Of a DNA stretch of 64,000 nucleotides, positions 35,354 to 45,190 are shown piece by piece. A program made the translations under genes and the position numbers. Position 1 is the first letter of the stretch, and every line of letters starts with the position of its first letter. The stretch is from Pseudovirgaria hyperparasitica (Eukaryota > Ascomycota > Dothideomycetes > Acrospermales > Acrospermaceae). The stretch covers positions 560,449-624,448 of the forward strand of contig NW_022985568.1 of assembly GCF_010093815.1 (NCBI RefSeq), read 5' to 3'. The notes beneath the pieces were generated by a model. That model saw only the letters and a list, made by a program, of their open reading frames with translations. It was not told where the DNA came from and made no database searches.

Positions 35354-37056
35354 ATGGACTCCGAGAAGCAAGCCCAGTACGCCGAAGACGAAATCGAATC
35401 AAAAGCGCTGCATTTCCTCCACAAAGCAGAAGCCAGCCATGTTTCCGACGCCGTCTCTGAACGTAGCCGTCTCCAGCGGAAGATCGACATGCGACTGATG
35501 CCACTCCTCTGCCTGACATACGCCATCCAGTCCATTGACAAGACAACCCTAAGCTATGCCGCCGTGTTCGGCATACGCGAGGACACCCACCTGCAGGGCA
35601 CAGAGTACTCGTGGGCCGGCGCTCTATTCTACCTGGGCTACCTGTTCTGGGAGTATCCGACGAATGTGCTGCTCCAGAAGCTGCCCGTCGGAAAATTCAT
35701 GTCTGGCACTGTACGTACCGAACCACATGGAGATGCAGAAGACCATGGGGCTGATCAGGCATATAGGTCATTCTCTGGGGCATCACACTCATGCTCCATA
35801 CCCCTGTGCAGAGCTTTGCCGGACTGGCGGCTGTGCGCACCTTGCTTGGAGTCTTCGAGGCGTCGGTGAACCCGGCTACGATGATCATCTTCTCCATGTA
35901 CTACAAGCGCCAGGAGCAGCCCGTGCGGATGGGCATCTGGATCGGCTCGGCTGGTGTGGGGTATGTCGTCGCGGGCATCACGAGCTTCGGCATTGGCCAC
36001 ATCGATTCGTCCAGCCTGGAGAGCTGGCGATTGCAGTTTCTCGTCTGGGGTGCGGTTACTACGGCTTGGGGCGTCTTGCTTTGGCTTTTGCTCCCTGGAT
36101 CGCCGGTCTCGGCTGGGTTTTTGAGTGAGGAGGAGAAGGTGCTGGTGATGGATCGGATCAAGGATAATGGGACGGGGGTGGAGAATAGGAGGTTCAAGGT
36201 TGTGCAGTTTAGGGAGGCGATGCTGGACTTGAAGACATGGTTACTGTTCATCTTTGCCGTGTCCAGCAATTGCCCGAACGGAGGGTTGACAACGGTACGT
36301 ATACGACTGGTACCGTATGAGACCTCCCAACTAACCACGCCACGACAGTTCCAAGGCCTCATCATCAAAGGCTTTGGCTTCACAACACTACAAACAACCC
36401 TGATCCAAATGCCCTCAGGAGGCATCCAAGCAATAGTCTGCGTAACAGCCTGGTAAGCAAGCACAGCCCCACGCATCCCAACTTCTAACCCATCCCAACT
36501 TCTAACCCATCCCAGCTACATCGTGTCAAAATACAAAAACGCACGCCTCGCAATGATGCTAATCTGCCTAACCCCTTTCCTCGCCGGCATCACGGGCCTC
36601 GTCGCCATCGCCGACAGCAAGCGCTACGCCCGCCTCGTCTGTCTCTGGATCTCCTTCTCGTACACCGCAACATGGACACTCTCCATGTCCGTCGCCACGG
36701 CAAACACGTCCGGGCACACCAAGCGCGTGACGACGAATGCGATGCTCCTGATCGGGTATTGTGTCGGGAATTTCGTGGGGCCGTTCTTCTTCAAGACGAG
36801 CGAGGCGCCGTCGTATGGGCTTGGGGTTGGGATGATGTTTGTCTGCATTGCGGTGCAGGTCTTGTGTATTGTGGGGATCTGGGTGTTGCTGTGGTGGAGG
36901 AACAGGATGAAGGAGAGGCCGGTGTCCGGGGAGGAGTGGAGGAGGGCGCGGGAGAATGGGTTTGCGGACTTGACGGACTTGCAGAATGGGTATTTCCGGG
37001 TGAGCATTCTCCTGCTTGGAGTGAATCCTACTGACTGGCAGCAGTATGTCTACTGA
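35354..37056 (+). CDS. MFS permease of the Dal5/allantoate family
   Basis: Predicted 494-residue anion:cation symporter-type MFS permease. Exons 35354-35710, 35767-36294, 36349-36452, 36516-36999 and a last 12-nt exon 37045-37056 all join in phase. The N-terminal segment reads RKIDMRLMPLLCLTYAIQSIDKTTLSYAA, the standard opening of this family. EYSWAGALFYLGYLFWEYPTN, RTLLGVFEASVNP, the GYVVAGITSFGIGHID helix and the late GHTKRVTTNAMLLIGYCVGNFVGP follow. The terminal micro-exon gives the usual aromatic ending YFRYVY; reading through the intron instead gives a slightly longer tail with the same stop. Yeast Dal5 imports allantoate, ureidosuccinate and some dipeptides, so import of a dipeptide for the divergent dipeptidase is a reasonable inference. 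Substrate unproven. Confidence 0.92.
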
Positions 37057-37386
37057 TGGTCCTGTCGATCCTGGAGGTAATTATGTACACCGGGAACCGT
37101 GGCATGTAATAAAGCGACATGAGCCGTGCGTGAGACCACGAGGTATAGTCGCCTGCACAATGTCTGCCCGATGTTCACTCGTTGTTGTCAGGCCCTGTTT
37201 TCACCATGAGCAGCAAGCAACGTCAACAAACACCATCTCGCGACGCGTCTGGCCACACTCCATCCATGCACGAATTCTTCCACTCGAAAACACCTCGAAA
37301 CCCTCTACAAACCCACCATCAACTACAACAACAAACCTACCCATCCGACCAGTCACACAATCATCCACCTGCCCGCCCAACCAACC

Positions 37387-37998
37387 ATGTCCGCCCTCAA
37401 ATTCAAACTCCTCTGCGGCACCCCAACCGACGAAGAAACCTCCACCTCCACCTCCACCTACTTACCACCAAGCCCCCATACACCAGCAAACCCACCCACT
37501 ACAACCGCCCCAACCCTAACGCTCACACCCACAAACCCACCCCGAAAACAAACCAACCCACCCCAAAGCAAAAACCACACCTTCAACCTCCACTCCGCCC
37601 GCGCCCCCTGCATCGCCTACTGGACATCCACATGCCCGTCCACCACCACCTCAAACCCACAATCACAACCCACGCCCTGCCCCTACAGCCACACCCGCTA
37701 CCCGCCCTACTTCAACAACAAACCGCACGAGCGCCGCGCCGCCGTCCTCCGAAACACCCAAAACACCCAAAACTCCAACCTCACCGCCACCCACACCCAC
37801 AACAAAACGGAAAAACAGGGCGTGGCAGCAGTCGGACAAGGGCAAGGCGAACAAGTGAGAATAGGGCAGCTTCTCGAAGCCCGTGAGCGGGAGATTGAGT
37901 TGCTGAGGAGGAGGTTGCGCGAGGAGGAGAGGTTGGTGCGGGATTTGACGGGGTATTTGAGGGTTACTTGGGGGTTTTTGGAGAGGTTGAGGCGGTGA
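37387..37998 (+). CDS. Low-complexity hypothetical protein with C-terminal coiled coil
   Basis: Open frame of 203 residues from an ATG at 37387. The first two thirds are Thr/Pro/Ser/Asn-rich and follow from a C/A-rich, almost G-free DNA strand. A few Cys/His residues (CIAYW, CPYSHTRYPPY) hint at, but do not form, a standard zinc finger. The last 50 residues are a convincing amphipathic coiled coil (QLLEAREREIELLRRRLREEERL). Overlapping frames are also long because of the skewed composition, so the frame alone is weak evidence; the coiled-coil end is the best support. No family recognised. Confidence 0.4.
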   Translation: MSALKFKLLCGTPTDEETSTSTSTYLPPSPHTPANPPTTTAPTLTLTPTNPPRKQTNPPQSKNHTFNLHSARAPCIAYWTSTCPSTTTSNPQSQPTPCPYSHTRYPPYFNNKPHERRAAVLRNTQNTQNSNLTATHTHNKTEKQGVAAVGQGQGEQVRIGQLLEAREREIELLRRRLREEERLVRDLTGYLRVTWGFLERLRR

Positions 37999-38006
37999 TT
38001 TGGGTT

Positions 38007-38145
38007 ACGGGGGGGATTAGGGGGAGGGATAGGGGAAGGGGGTGAGGGGAGAGGGGAAAGGGGAGGGGATTAGGGATTAGGGAAGAGGGGGGTGAAAAGG
38101 GGGAACGAGAAGGGGGAATGACAAGGAGGAAAAGGGGGAAAGAGA
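38007..38145 (+). other. G-run-rich tract next to assembly gap
   Basis: More than ten runs of three or more G on the plus strand in about 140 bases, enough for several overlapping G-quadruplexes. It follows directly on a C/A-rich region, so strand skew reverses sharply near 37840. GATTAGGGATTAGGG inside it is not a telomere repeat array. Confidence 0.6.
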
Positions 38146-38347
38146 GAATGCATGTTGTGTACGTCTGTATATGTGTCTGAGTGTATGTATGGTATACGCG
38201 GACGCGAGGAATGAATACTCCTCCGACCCATCCACATCCACTCCCAGTATATACCCCTGGCACGTGAAAAGAACCGCTCTACTCCCATGAATCTAATAAC
38301 AAGAATCCATGATATCTTGCCCTTCTAGGACCAAGAATGCTAGTATT

Positions 38348-38384
38348 AAGAATATCAAGAATATCAAGAATATCAAGAATATCA
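38348..38384. repeat. 9-bp minisatellite at the left edge of the gap
   Basis: Four copies of AAGAATATC in tandem run directly into the N block, so the array is probably longer than shown. Confidence 0.85.
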
Positions 38385-39184
38385 NNNNNNNNNNNNNNNN
38401 NNNNNNNNNNNNNNNNNNNNNNNNNNNNNNNNNNNNNNNNNNNNNNNNNNNNNNNNNNNNNNNNNNNNNNNNNNNNNNNNNNNNNNNNNNNNNNNNNNNN
38501 NNNNNNNNNNNNNNNNNNNNNNNNNNNNNNNNNNNNNNNNNNNNNNNNNNNNNNNNNNNNNNNNNNNNNNNNNNNNNNNNNNNNNNNNNNNNNNNNNNNN
38601 NNNNNNNNNNNNNNNNNNNNNNNNNNNNNNNNNNNNNNNNNNNNNNNNNNNNNNNNNNNNNNNNNNNNNNNNNNNNNNNNNNNNNNNNNNNNNNNNNNNN
38701 NNNNNNNNNNNNNNNNNNNNNNNNNNNNNNNNNNNNNNNNNNNNNNNNNNNNNNNNNNNNNNNNNNNNNNNNNNNNNNNNNNNNNNNNNNNNNNNNNNNN
38801 NNNNNNNNNNNNNNNNNNNNNNNNNNNNNNNNNNNNNNNNNNNNNNNNNNNNNNNNNNNNNNNNNNNNNNNNNNNNNNNNNNNNNNNNNNNNNNNNNNNN
38901 NNNNNNNNNNNNNNNNNNNNNNNNNNNNNNNNNNNNNNNNNNNNNNNNNNNNNNNNNNNNNNNNNNNNNNNNNNNNNNNNNNNNNNNNNNNNNNNNNNNN
39001 NNNNNNNNNNNNNNNNNNNNNNNNNNNNNNNNNNNNNNNNNNNNNNNNNNNNNNNNNNNNNNNNNNNNNNNNNNNNNNNNNNNNNNNNNNNNNNNNNNNN
39101 NNNNNNNNNNNNNNNNNNNNNNNNNNNNNNNNNNNNNNNNNNNNNNNNNNNNNNNNNNNNNNNNNNNNNNNNNNNNNNNNNNNN
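38385..39184. other. Assembly gap (800 Ns)
   Basis: A run of N characters between two different simple repeats. A round length suggests an estimated gap. Open frames crossing it are artefacts. Confidence 0.98.
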
Positions 39185-39277
39185 ACATACATACATACAT
39201 ACATACATACATACATACATACATACATACATACATACATACATACATACATACATACATACATACATACATACATA
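39185..39277. repeat. (ACAT)n microsatellite at the right edge of the gap
   Basis: About 23 near-perfect ACAT units immediately after the N block; the array probably continues into it. Confidence 0.95.
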
Positions 39278-39799
39278 CACACCCATACCACCACCATCCA
39301 ATTAGACTCACAAGTAAGTCCCACCTTGACGGCGCACAACCTACCCCTTGAATCCTGAAACATCATGGACATATCACATGCACAATCTCACGTCACACAC
39401 TCCTCCTCTCACTCACGACACAAGTCACCCACCGTTTTCTCACGACACACTCACATCCCAAGAATCAAACATCATGCAAAGGCATATAATCATTAACAAT
39501 TACCGCCATCCACACAGCCGCAATGCATAAACTGTATACATGAAAGAACGGACGTGTCGGCTATACCTCAACCCATACCCATGCCTGTGCACACGCACAC
39601 ACACCCACACTGGGACCGGTATGCCACGCGCCGCCAACATCATCATCGTCGTCAAGGAGGAGTAAACCAGACCCGCGTCATTAAACAAAGTCATCATAAC
39701 CCTCGTCCGTTCGAGAAGAGATCCCATGTACCGTTTCCCCTTCGTCATGCCAGCATGCCTATGCACCACCATTCACAGTTCTACCCGTGAAAAGGGTAC
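39278..39799. other. Intergenic, 3' of the PIR gene
   Basis: C/A-rich sequence with many CACAC and CATCA words; no gene can be supported. Confidence 0.5.
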
Positions 39800-40803
39800 T
39801 TACAACATGACAACAGCACCCATGACACCAGCTGCGAGCGCACCCATGATAGGAGTGGCAAAGGCCGCAGCGCCGGTGAACTGGGATGGGGTAGGGGACG
39901 GAACCTGGGGTTGGCCGTCGGAGATCTGGGTGATGACTGGGGCAGACGGTGCCTGGGGCTGGCCGTCTGAGATCTGAGTGATGACGGGAGCTTGGGGCTG
40001 GCCATCGGAGATCTGGGTGATGACGGGAGCGGGTGGGGCTTGAGGCTGGCCGTCTGAGATCTGGGTGATGGCTGGTGCAGCGGGAGCTTGGGGCTGACCG
40101 TCTGAGATTTGAGTAATGACTGGGGCGGATGGGGCTTGAGGTTGGCCGTCGGAGATCTGGGTGATGACGGGGATGGGACCGGTAGGGGCCTGGGGTTGAC
40201 CGTCACCGATCTGGGTGACGGGTGCGGGTTGAGGCTGGCCGTCGGGAATCTGAGAAACGATGGTGTTGATGACGGTCTCGCCGGGGGCAGGCGCACCGGC
40301 AGGTCGTTGAGCCTGGAGGTGGATAGGTTCGCACTGAGGCGCCCAGTCGCGGTCGTAGAGGTTGATCAGGTTGCCAGAGTCGCACTGCCAGAAGACAGTG
40401 GTGCCGCCGAGAGCAAGAGACTGGTTGCCACAGACGGAGTAACCAGCAGTGCTGAGAGCACCAGCTTGGGGAGGAGCATCAAACTGGAATCTAGGATATA
40501 AGTTAGCCACGTGACCAACAGAATATATATCCATCCGTATACATACTGGTAGTTGGACGCAATGTAGGCCTGGCGACCAGCCTGGTCCTTTAGGACACCG
40601 TCTGCGAGGGTCACGGTAAGAGTACCGGCGAGTTGACGCTTCTGGACATCTCCGGCGACTTGAACAACACCGAGGTTGAATGATCCGGCGTAGGTTGGCT
40701 GACAGCCCTCGGGGGCAGTGCCTGATGGCTCGATGATCTCGGTGACGCCCTGGGGCAGAGCAACGGCGACGGCCGCAAAGGCAGCGACGGCGAAAGACCT
40801 CAT
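39800..40803 (-). CDS. PIR-repeat cell-wall protein with GPI-like tail
   Basis: Predicted 315-residue secreted wall protein. Exon 1 (40803-40547) starts with a signal peptide (MRSFAVAAFAAVAVA). A 56-nt intron (GTATGT donor, CCTAG acceptor) leads to exon 2 (40490-39800). The folded N-terminal part has cysteines in EGCQPTY, YSVCGNQ, FWQCDSG and PQCEPIH, the four-cysteine module usual in PIR-type proteins. Then come eight imperfect repeats built on TQISDGQPQ with Ala/Pro spacers. In PIR proteins the first Gln of this motif forms an alkali-labile ester with beta-1,3-glucan. The C-terminus is small-residue-rich then hydrophobic (FTGAAAFATPIMGALAAGVMGAVVML), a good GPI signal. Repeats normally precede the Cys module in yeast PIRs, so order is reversed here. 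Confidence 0.9.
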
Positions 40804-43800
40804 GTTGATATTAGGTATTACTAAGGATTAAGTGAGGTAGCGATGGTGATCCGAAGCTGTATCTGCTTTGGACAGAGCTCGTATGCGGAAGCGAAAGACG
40901 GCGAGGACTGATGAGCGAGGGATCAGTCTTCTTCGGAGGATAAAGAGATGCCAAATCCGAAAGCTTTTTGAGGGATTATGCAGTAGAGCTGGGAAGCGTG
41001 AGGAGAAAAGAAGAAGATGAAGGCGGGAGGCAGGGCTGGTTAATGTACTACTTCAGTGAAGCGGATTGGGACAATGAGGAAAGTCCATAAGCACTTCGCA
41101 TGCGCAGAGTACATACACACCATTCACCCACGTCGGCGCCTCGACCAATAGCAGAGCAGCCGACATTCCCCAATAGGTGCGAGTTCGGGAGAGGGGCAGA
41201 GGGGGGGAGGGGGAGGTTGGGAAGTGATTGGGAAGTGATTGGCGTCGAGCAGGCCGAGTCTAGTGCGATTGGCCCAAAAAAAACAAGGAGGCTATATCGG
41301 TGTCTTGTCCCGGCATGGCTGGGCTTGAGCATGGTGCTTGTGCGTCTTGATGGCTAATACGGACGACTCGTTGCTCAGTGCTGACATTGACAGGAAAGTG
41401 GAAGAATGCTTGGGGACGAGTTGTTTGTCCCATTGCTTCACAGTTTGACTGTGGTCCTTCAGCTTGATCTGCAAACAAAGAATGCCCTAAATCACCAAAT
41501 AATCATACGCTCTCTCTCTCTCTCCGCCCAACATACCTCAACGTCGGAAGGTAACAGTTGGGATAAGCTCCGAGCTGGCAAAATGTGATATCATCTCGAT
41601 GAGTCTAGCTGGACTGCGGGCGCTATTGAATGCTGCTCTCAACTTCCAGTTGGCTGGGAGGCGGCGTGGATCTGATCAGCGATCCGACGTGGATCGTTGC
41701 CATGCGTATTCATGAGGAAGCCAGCTAGGATTGTTTGCTGCACGGGATTGCCTCATCGCCTATTAGAGACAGGCTACGCGTACGGACTAACGAGAGGCGG
41801 CATGTTGCATATTCCGTGCTGGGCGTGGCCGTCTTTTGCTGGGACAATGGAGCGGTTGTGCTGGTGCTGGACACAGTCAACAGTCACAGCAGTCTTGTCA
41901 GGCAAGCAATGCGTCACTGCATAGGCGACATGCCGATTGAGGCAGCTCTGGAGTCGAGATATGGCTGAAGATCATAGGGCACGCACTGTGATGGACCGAG
42001 TGTCTCTCGCATTATCAACGCAGCAACGACAGCAGACAGCCATAAAAAGTGCTCATGCCCAGCCAGGTAATTAGTTCGTGCGCCGCTCTCTCCACCGGCC
42101 AGTTGACACGAACTGACGAGAAAACGGGGTAGAATGCCGGTGATTGGACAGATTTGAGCGACGAAGGGTGGTGCGTTTCAGAGTGGAGGCTGGTGGAAGC
42201 CCCGAGCGCCAGCCATTCCCACTCTGGGCCCCCATGTCAACATCATGGCAGTATATGGAGAGTCGTAATGGCATCCAACAATCCATTGTTGCATGGACCA
42301 CGGACCACTTGGGTCGTTGACCGGCTGCGTTTATCCATGGCCACCAATTGCAGGCATGAGGACAAAAACCCCTCTTGCGTGTGAGAGAGTATACAAAGAC
42401 TGCATACGGCACGCCTCTCAGCCGTGCCAGCCATCTTCTTCACTTCCATTCTCAGCAGCTTCACAGCCAGCATCCATCCATCTGTCCATCCATCATCTCT
42501 CGTATGTCCAGCCCTTCTTCTTCTTCCTCATGCGACCGTTGGGCGGAAGCGGGGACAACGATGACGCAGACAGGCAGCTGTCGGTCCGCAATCGTCTATC
42601 GACAGCCAAGTTAGCGCCTCAACCGTGCCGCGATGGGCGATTGGCAGCGACAGCAGCTCTGGGCAAAGTCTTGGTATGATGACTAGGCCACGATCCATCG
42701 ACAGCCAGCGCGGATGGCCAGTTGCCGTGTGTTGTGGTACGTTGCGAGCATCGTCGGCAGATTGCGAGTGAGGTACAAACGGAGATGGATCTTGTAGAAC
42801 TAGATTGAAGAAAAAGGCACAATTGGCTGAATCCAGCAGAGGTCGCCAGTCACACAGCAATATGTCAAAGTGAAAATAGCCGCGAATGAGAGCGTGTTGT
42901 GTGTGTGTGAGTGAGTGGTGAGAATGTGGAGAAGCCAAGACGACGAAAGGGCAAAAAAGAATTGAAGGTGGAGTGACAGCGACAGTGACAGTTCGGTAGC
43001 AGCGAAGAACCTGACTAGCCACCACTTACGCGCGACCGACAGGCTGCTTTTGCGGGGGGCTTAGCCGTGTTTTTAGGGGGGTTGGGCAGCCTAGCCAGGG
43101 CACCAGACGGGGAGGGACCCAGCTATTCTTCGGCGGCCCTCCCCCCCTTCTTTTGGCGCCCCCCTTCCCCCTTCTTTCCTGGCTGCCAGACATACACAGA
43201 CAGACATCGGCTACCTCTTCCGCATATTCATTGTATCCACATAACTCTGATACTGTAGGTAAAGAGAATGATCCGGTCCCAGAACCACAATTCCTGCCGC
43301 TGTCTCGGCCGTGCTGTCACGACTGTCACGGCTGTCATGTCAGGAGCTGAATATCCGACGCTCCCACAACAACAACAACATCATTGCGAACTCGCAACCG
43401 CATGTTGGCATATCTAGATCGCTCTGTTGCTCGTCATTTGCTGAAAGCAACAGATGCTAAGCAGCCCCGTTGTTATGTCGTTACTGTGGAGCAGGACGCG
43501 CATCACTCAACAGACCGGAAAATGCGATCGTCCATCACTGAACATCGCCATTTCCGCCCAATTCTCGATCCACGATCCCATCTGTTGGTGATCTCTCCGC
43601 CATACTTTTTCGATGGGCCGAGACTACATCGCTATTCAACGTATTACCATCTCGTAGGAATATGTATATACGTTATTATTGAAGCTGTTTTGTATCCGAT
43701 CGTCATATTCAAGCAGTCCAGCCCTTTGTTTACATACCGAACCGTCAACAACACACTTCGTTCGGCACACACCTAGACCTACCAAACATCCCAATCTGTC

Positions 43801-45190
43801 CGATTCTCCCAGATCGACATCTGTCCCTGGCCTGGCTAATTAGGGCAGCTAGCTAGCATAAGCTTCTCGTAGAGAAAAAAACAAACTAAAAAAACAACAT
43901 ACACTTACTTGTTCCTCGGCCCCAGATTCTCTAGTATCGCGCCACCCACTCTTATTCCCTCGGGTCCATCACTCACGACGACGATGATGTCACCACTTTT
44001 TCTTCCATCGAGGCTTCTTCCGTGGGCGTCTGGATTCTAGCATTTGCTTGACGCTTGACACTTACTCATTTACGGCCTGGTAGCGCTGGCGTCGTTCATA
44101 TGTCTCTCTCGGCTGTCTGTATCCATGGATAGTCATCTCGGCCGGGGCTCGCTCTGATCGAGCACCCACACAAACAAACGCTAATGGATCATGTATGTTT
44201 CAACCCTCGGACCCATCACCATCCATCCATTCAACTTCTTCAGCATTCAGCCTTGGCTACGAGCGCTCTGCTCTGCTCTGCTCGCCGAACATACACTTTG
44301 CTGGAACACTAATTATCCGGAAGTCTACTTGGCTTGGCCCACCAGCTCCCTAGCCGCCCGTACGTAGATAGCATAGTATCCAGGCACGCACGCATGCCAG
44401 TCTGCTGCAGGTACCAACGCACCCTGACAAACGCAGTTAGTGCGTTCAGCATGGATGCGAGTCTTGGATGGATCCATGAATAGGCAAACAGCTCCGCTAG
44501 AATGATGGATCCGTTTATACCAAGCGCTTGATAAGCTGACTGTGCTGTGCTGTGTTGTGCTGCTGCATACATGCATACACGCATACACGCATACATGCAT
44601 ACACGCATGCATGCTGTGCTGTCCTGTGCTGTCCTGTGCTGTTGTCCCTTGATTTTGGACTTTCCTTGGCTGCTAAAAGCCCTCATCACCATCAGCGAAT
44701 CGCGCGGGCTGTTAGGAATGAATGACTCTAACTTGGACGTGCTCGTTCGACTTGTCTTGCAATAATTACCCCTTTCGCGCTGCAGATTGACTGATTGGAT
44801 CTCTCATAATAAGTACGGCAAGTGGTAGCATGCCTCTCTTATAGCTGGCACCACCCTGATACATATGAACCATACAGTACTTGCCAAAGCCACATCTATC
44901 TCTGCCCTATACCTAACATCCATCTATCACTCGGCATTTCACTTCTTTAGATTCCTCATACAGTCTCAATGACCTATCAATAACTACTTGAGAGAAGCAT
45001 AGTACATATATTCACGCACGCCAAGCCCATGGTATATATCTCACTACTATCATCATCACGTGCCATCAATCACCACAGTCCCAGACGAACAAAACTGCAT
45101 GCCAATATCAATAAATTATGGATGCTAGCCAGCAGTACGTACACGCTCGCTACTCCATCCCAAAATCTATTATCATGTATCCCTCATCCC
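40804..45190. other. Long intergenic region (4.4 kb)
   Basis: No gene supported on either strand. It contains the PIR-gene promoter (about 40804-41050), a CT microsatellite (41509-41522), C/T-rich leader-like tracts near 42420-42530 and 43130-43190, and the TGTGC/GCATACAC repeats listed separately. Open frames such as 43384-43776 have no domain or splice context. A long non-coding RNA or extended regulatory region is possible but not shown. Confidence 0.45.
44541..44642. repeat. Compound microsatellite (TGTGC, GCATACAY, TGTCC units)
   Basis: Short tandem TGTGCTG units, then five GCATACAC/GCATACAT units, then TGTGCTGTCC units. Cys/Met/His-rich frames across it are artefacts. Confidence 0.75.

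Noticed and set aside
29517-37056. Reading the cluster as an allantoin/allantoate utilisation cluster because of the Dal5-type permease
   Set aside because: No allantoinase, allantoicase or ureidoglycolate enzyme is present; the neighbours are a dialkylglycine decarboxylase and a dipeptidase.
38066-38084. GATTAGGGATTAGGG resembling telomere repeats
   Set aside because: Only two imperfect units inside a general G-run tract, not a TTAGGG array.
38279-39372. Several open frames longer than 300 codons around the N block
   Set aside because: They consist of Ns and ACAT repeat translation; artefacts.
44309-44692. 127-codon minus-strand frame over the compound microsatellite
   Set aside because: Dominated by Cys/Met/Ala runs encoded by the repeat.
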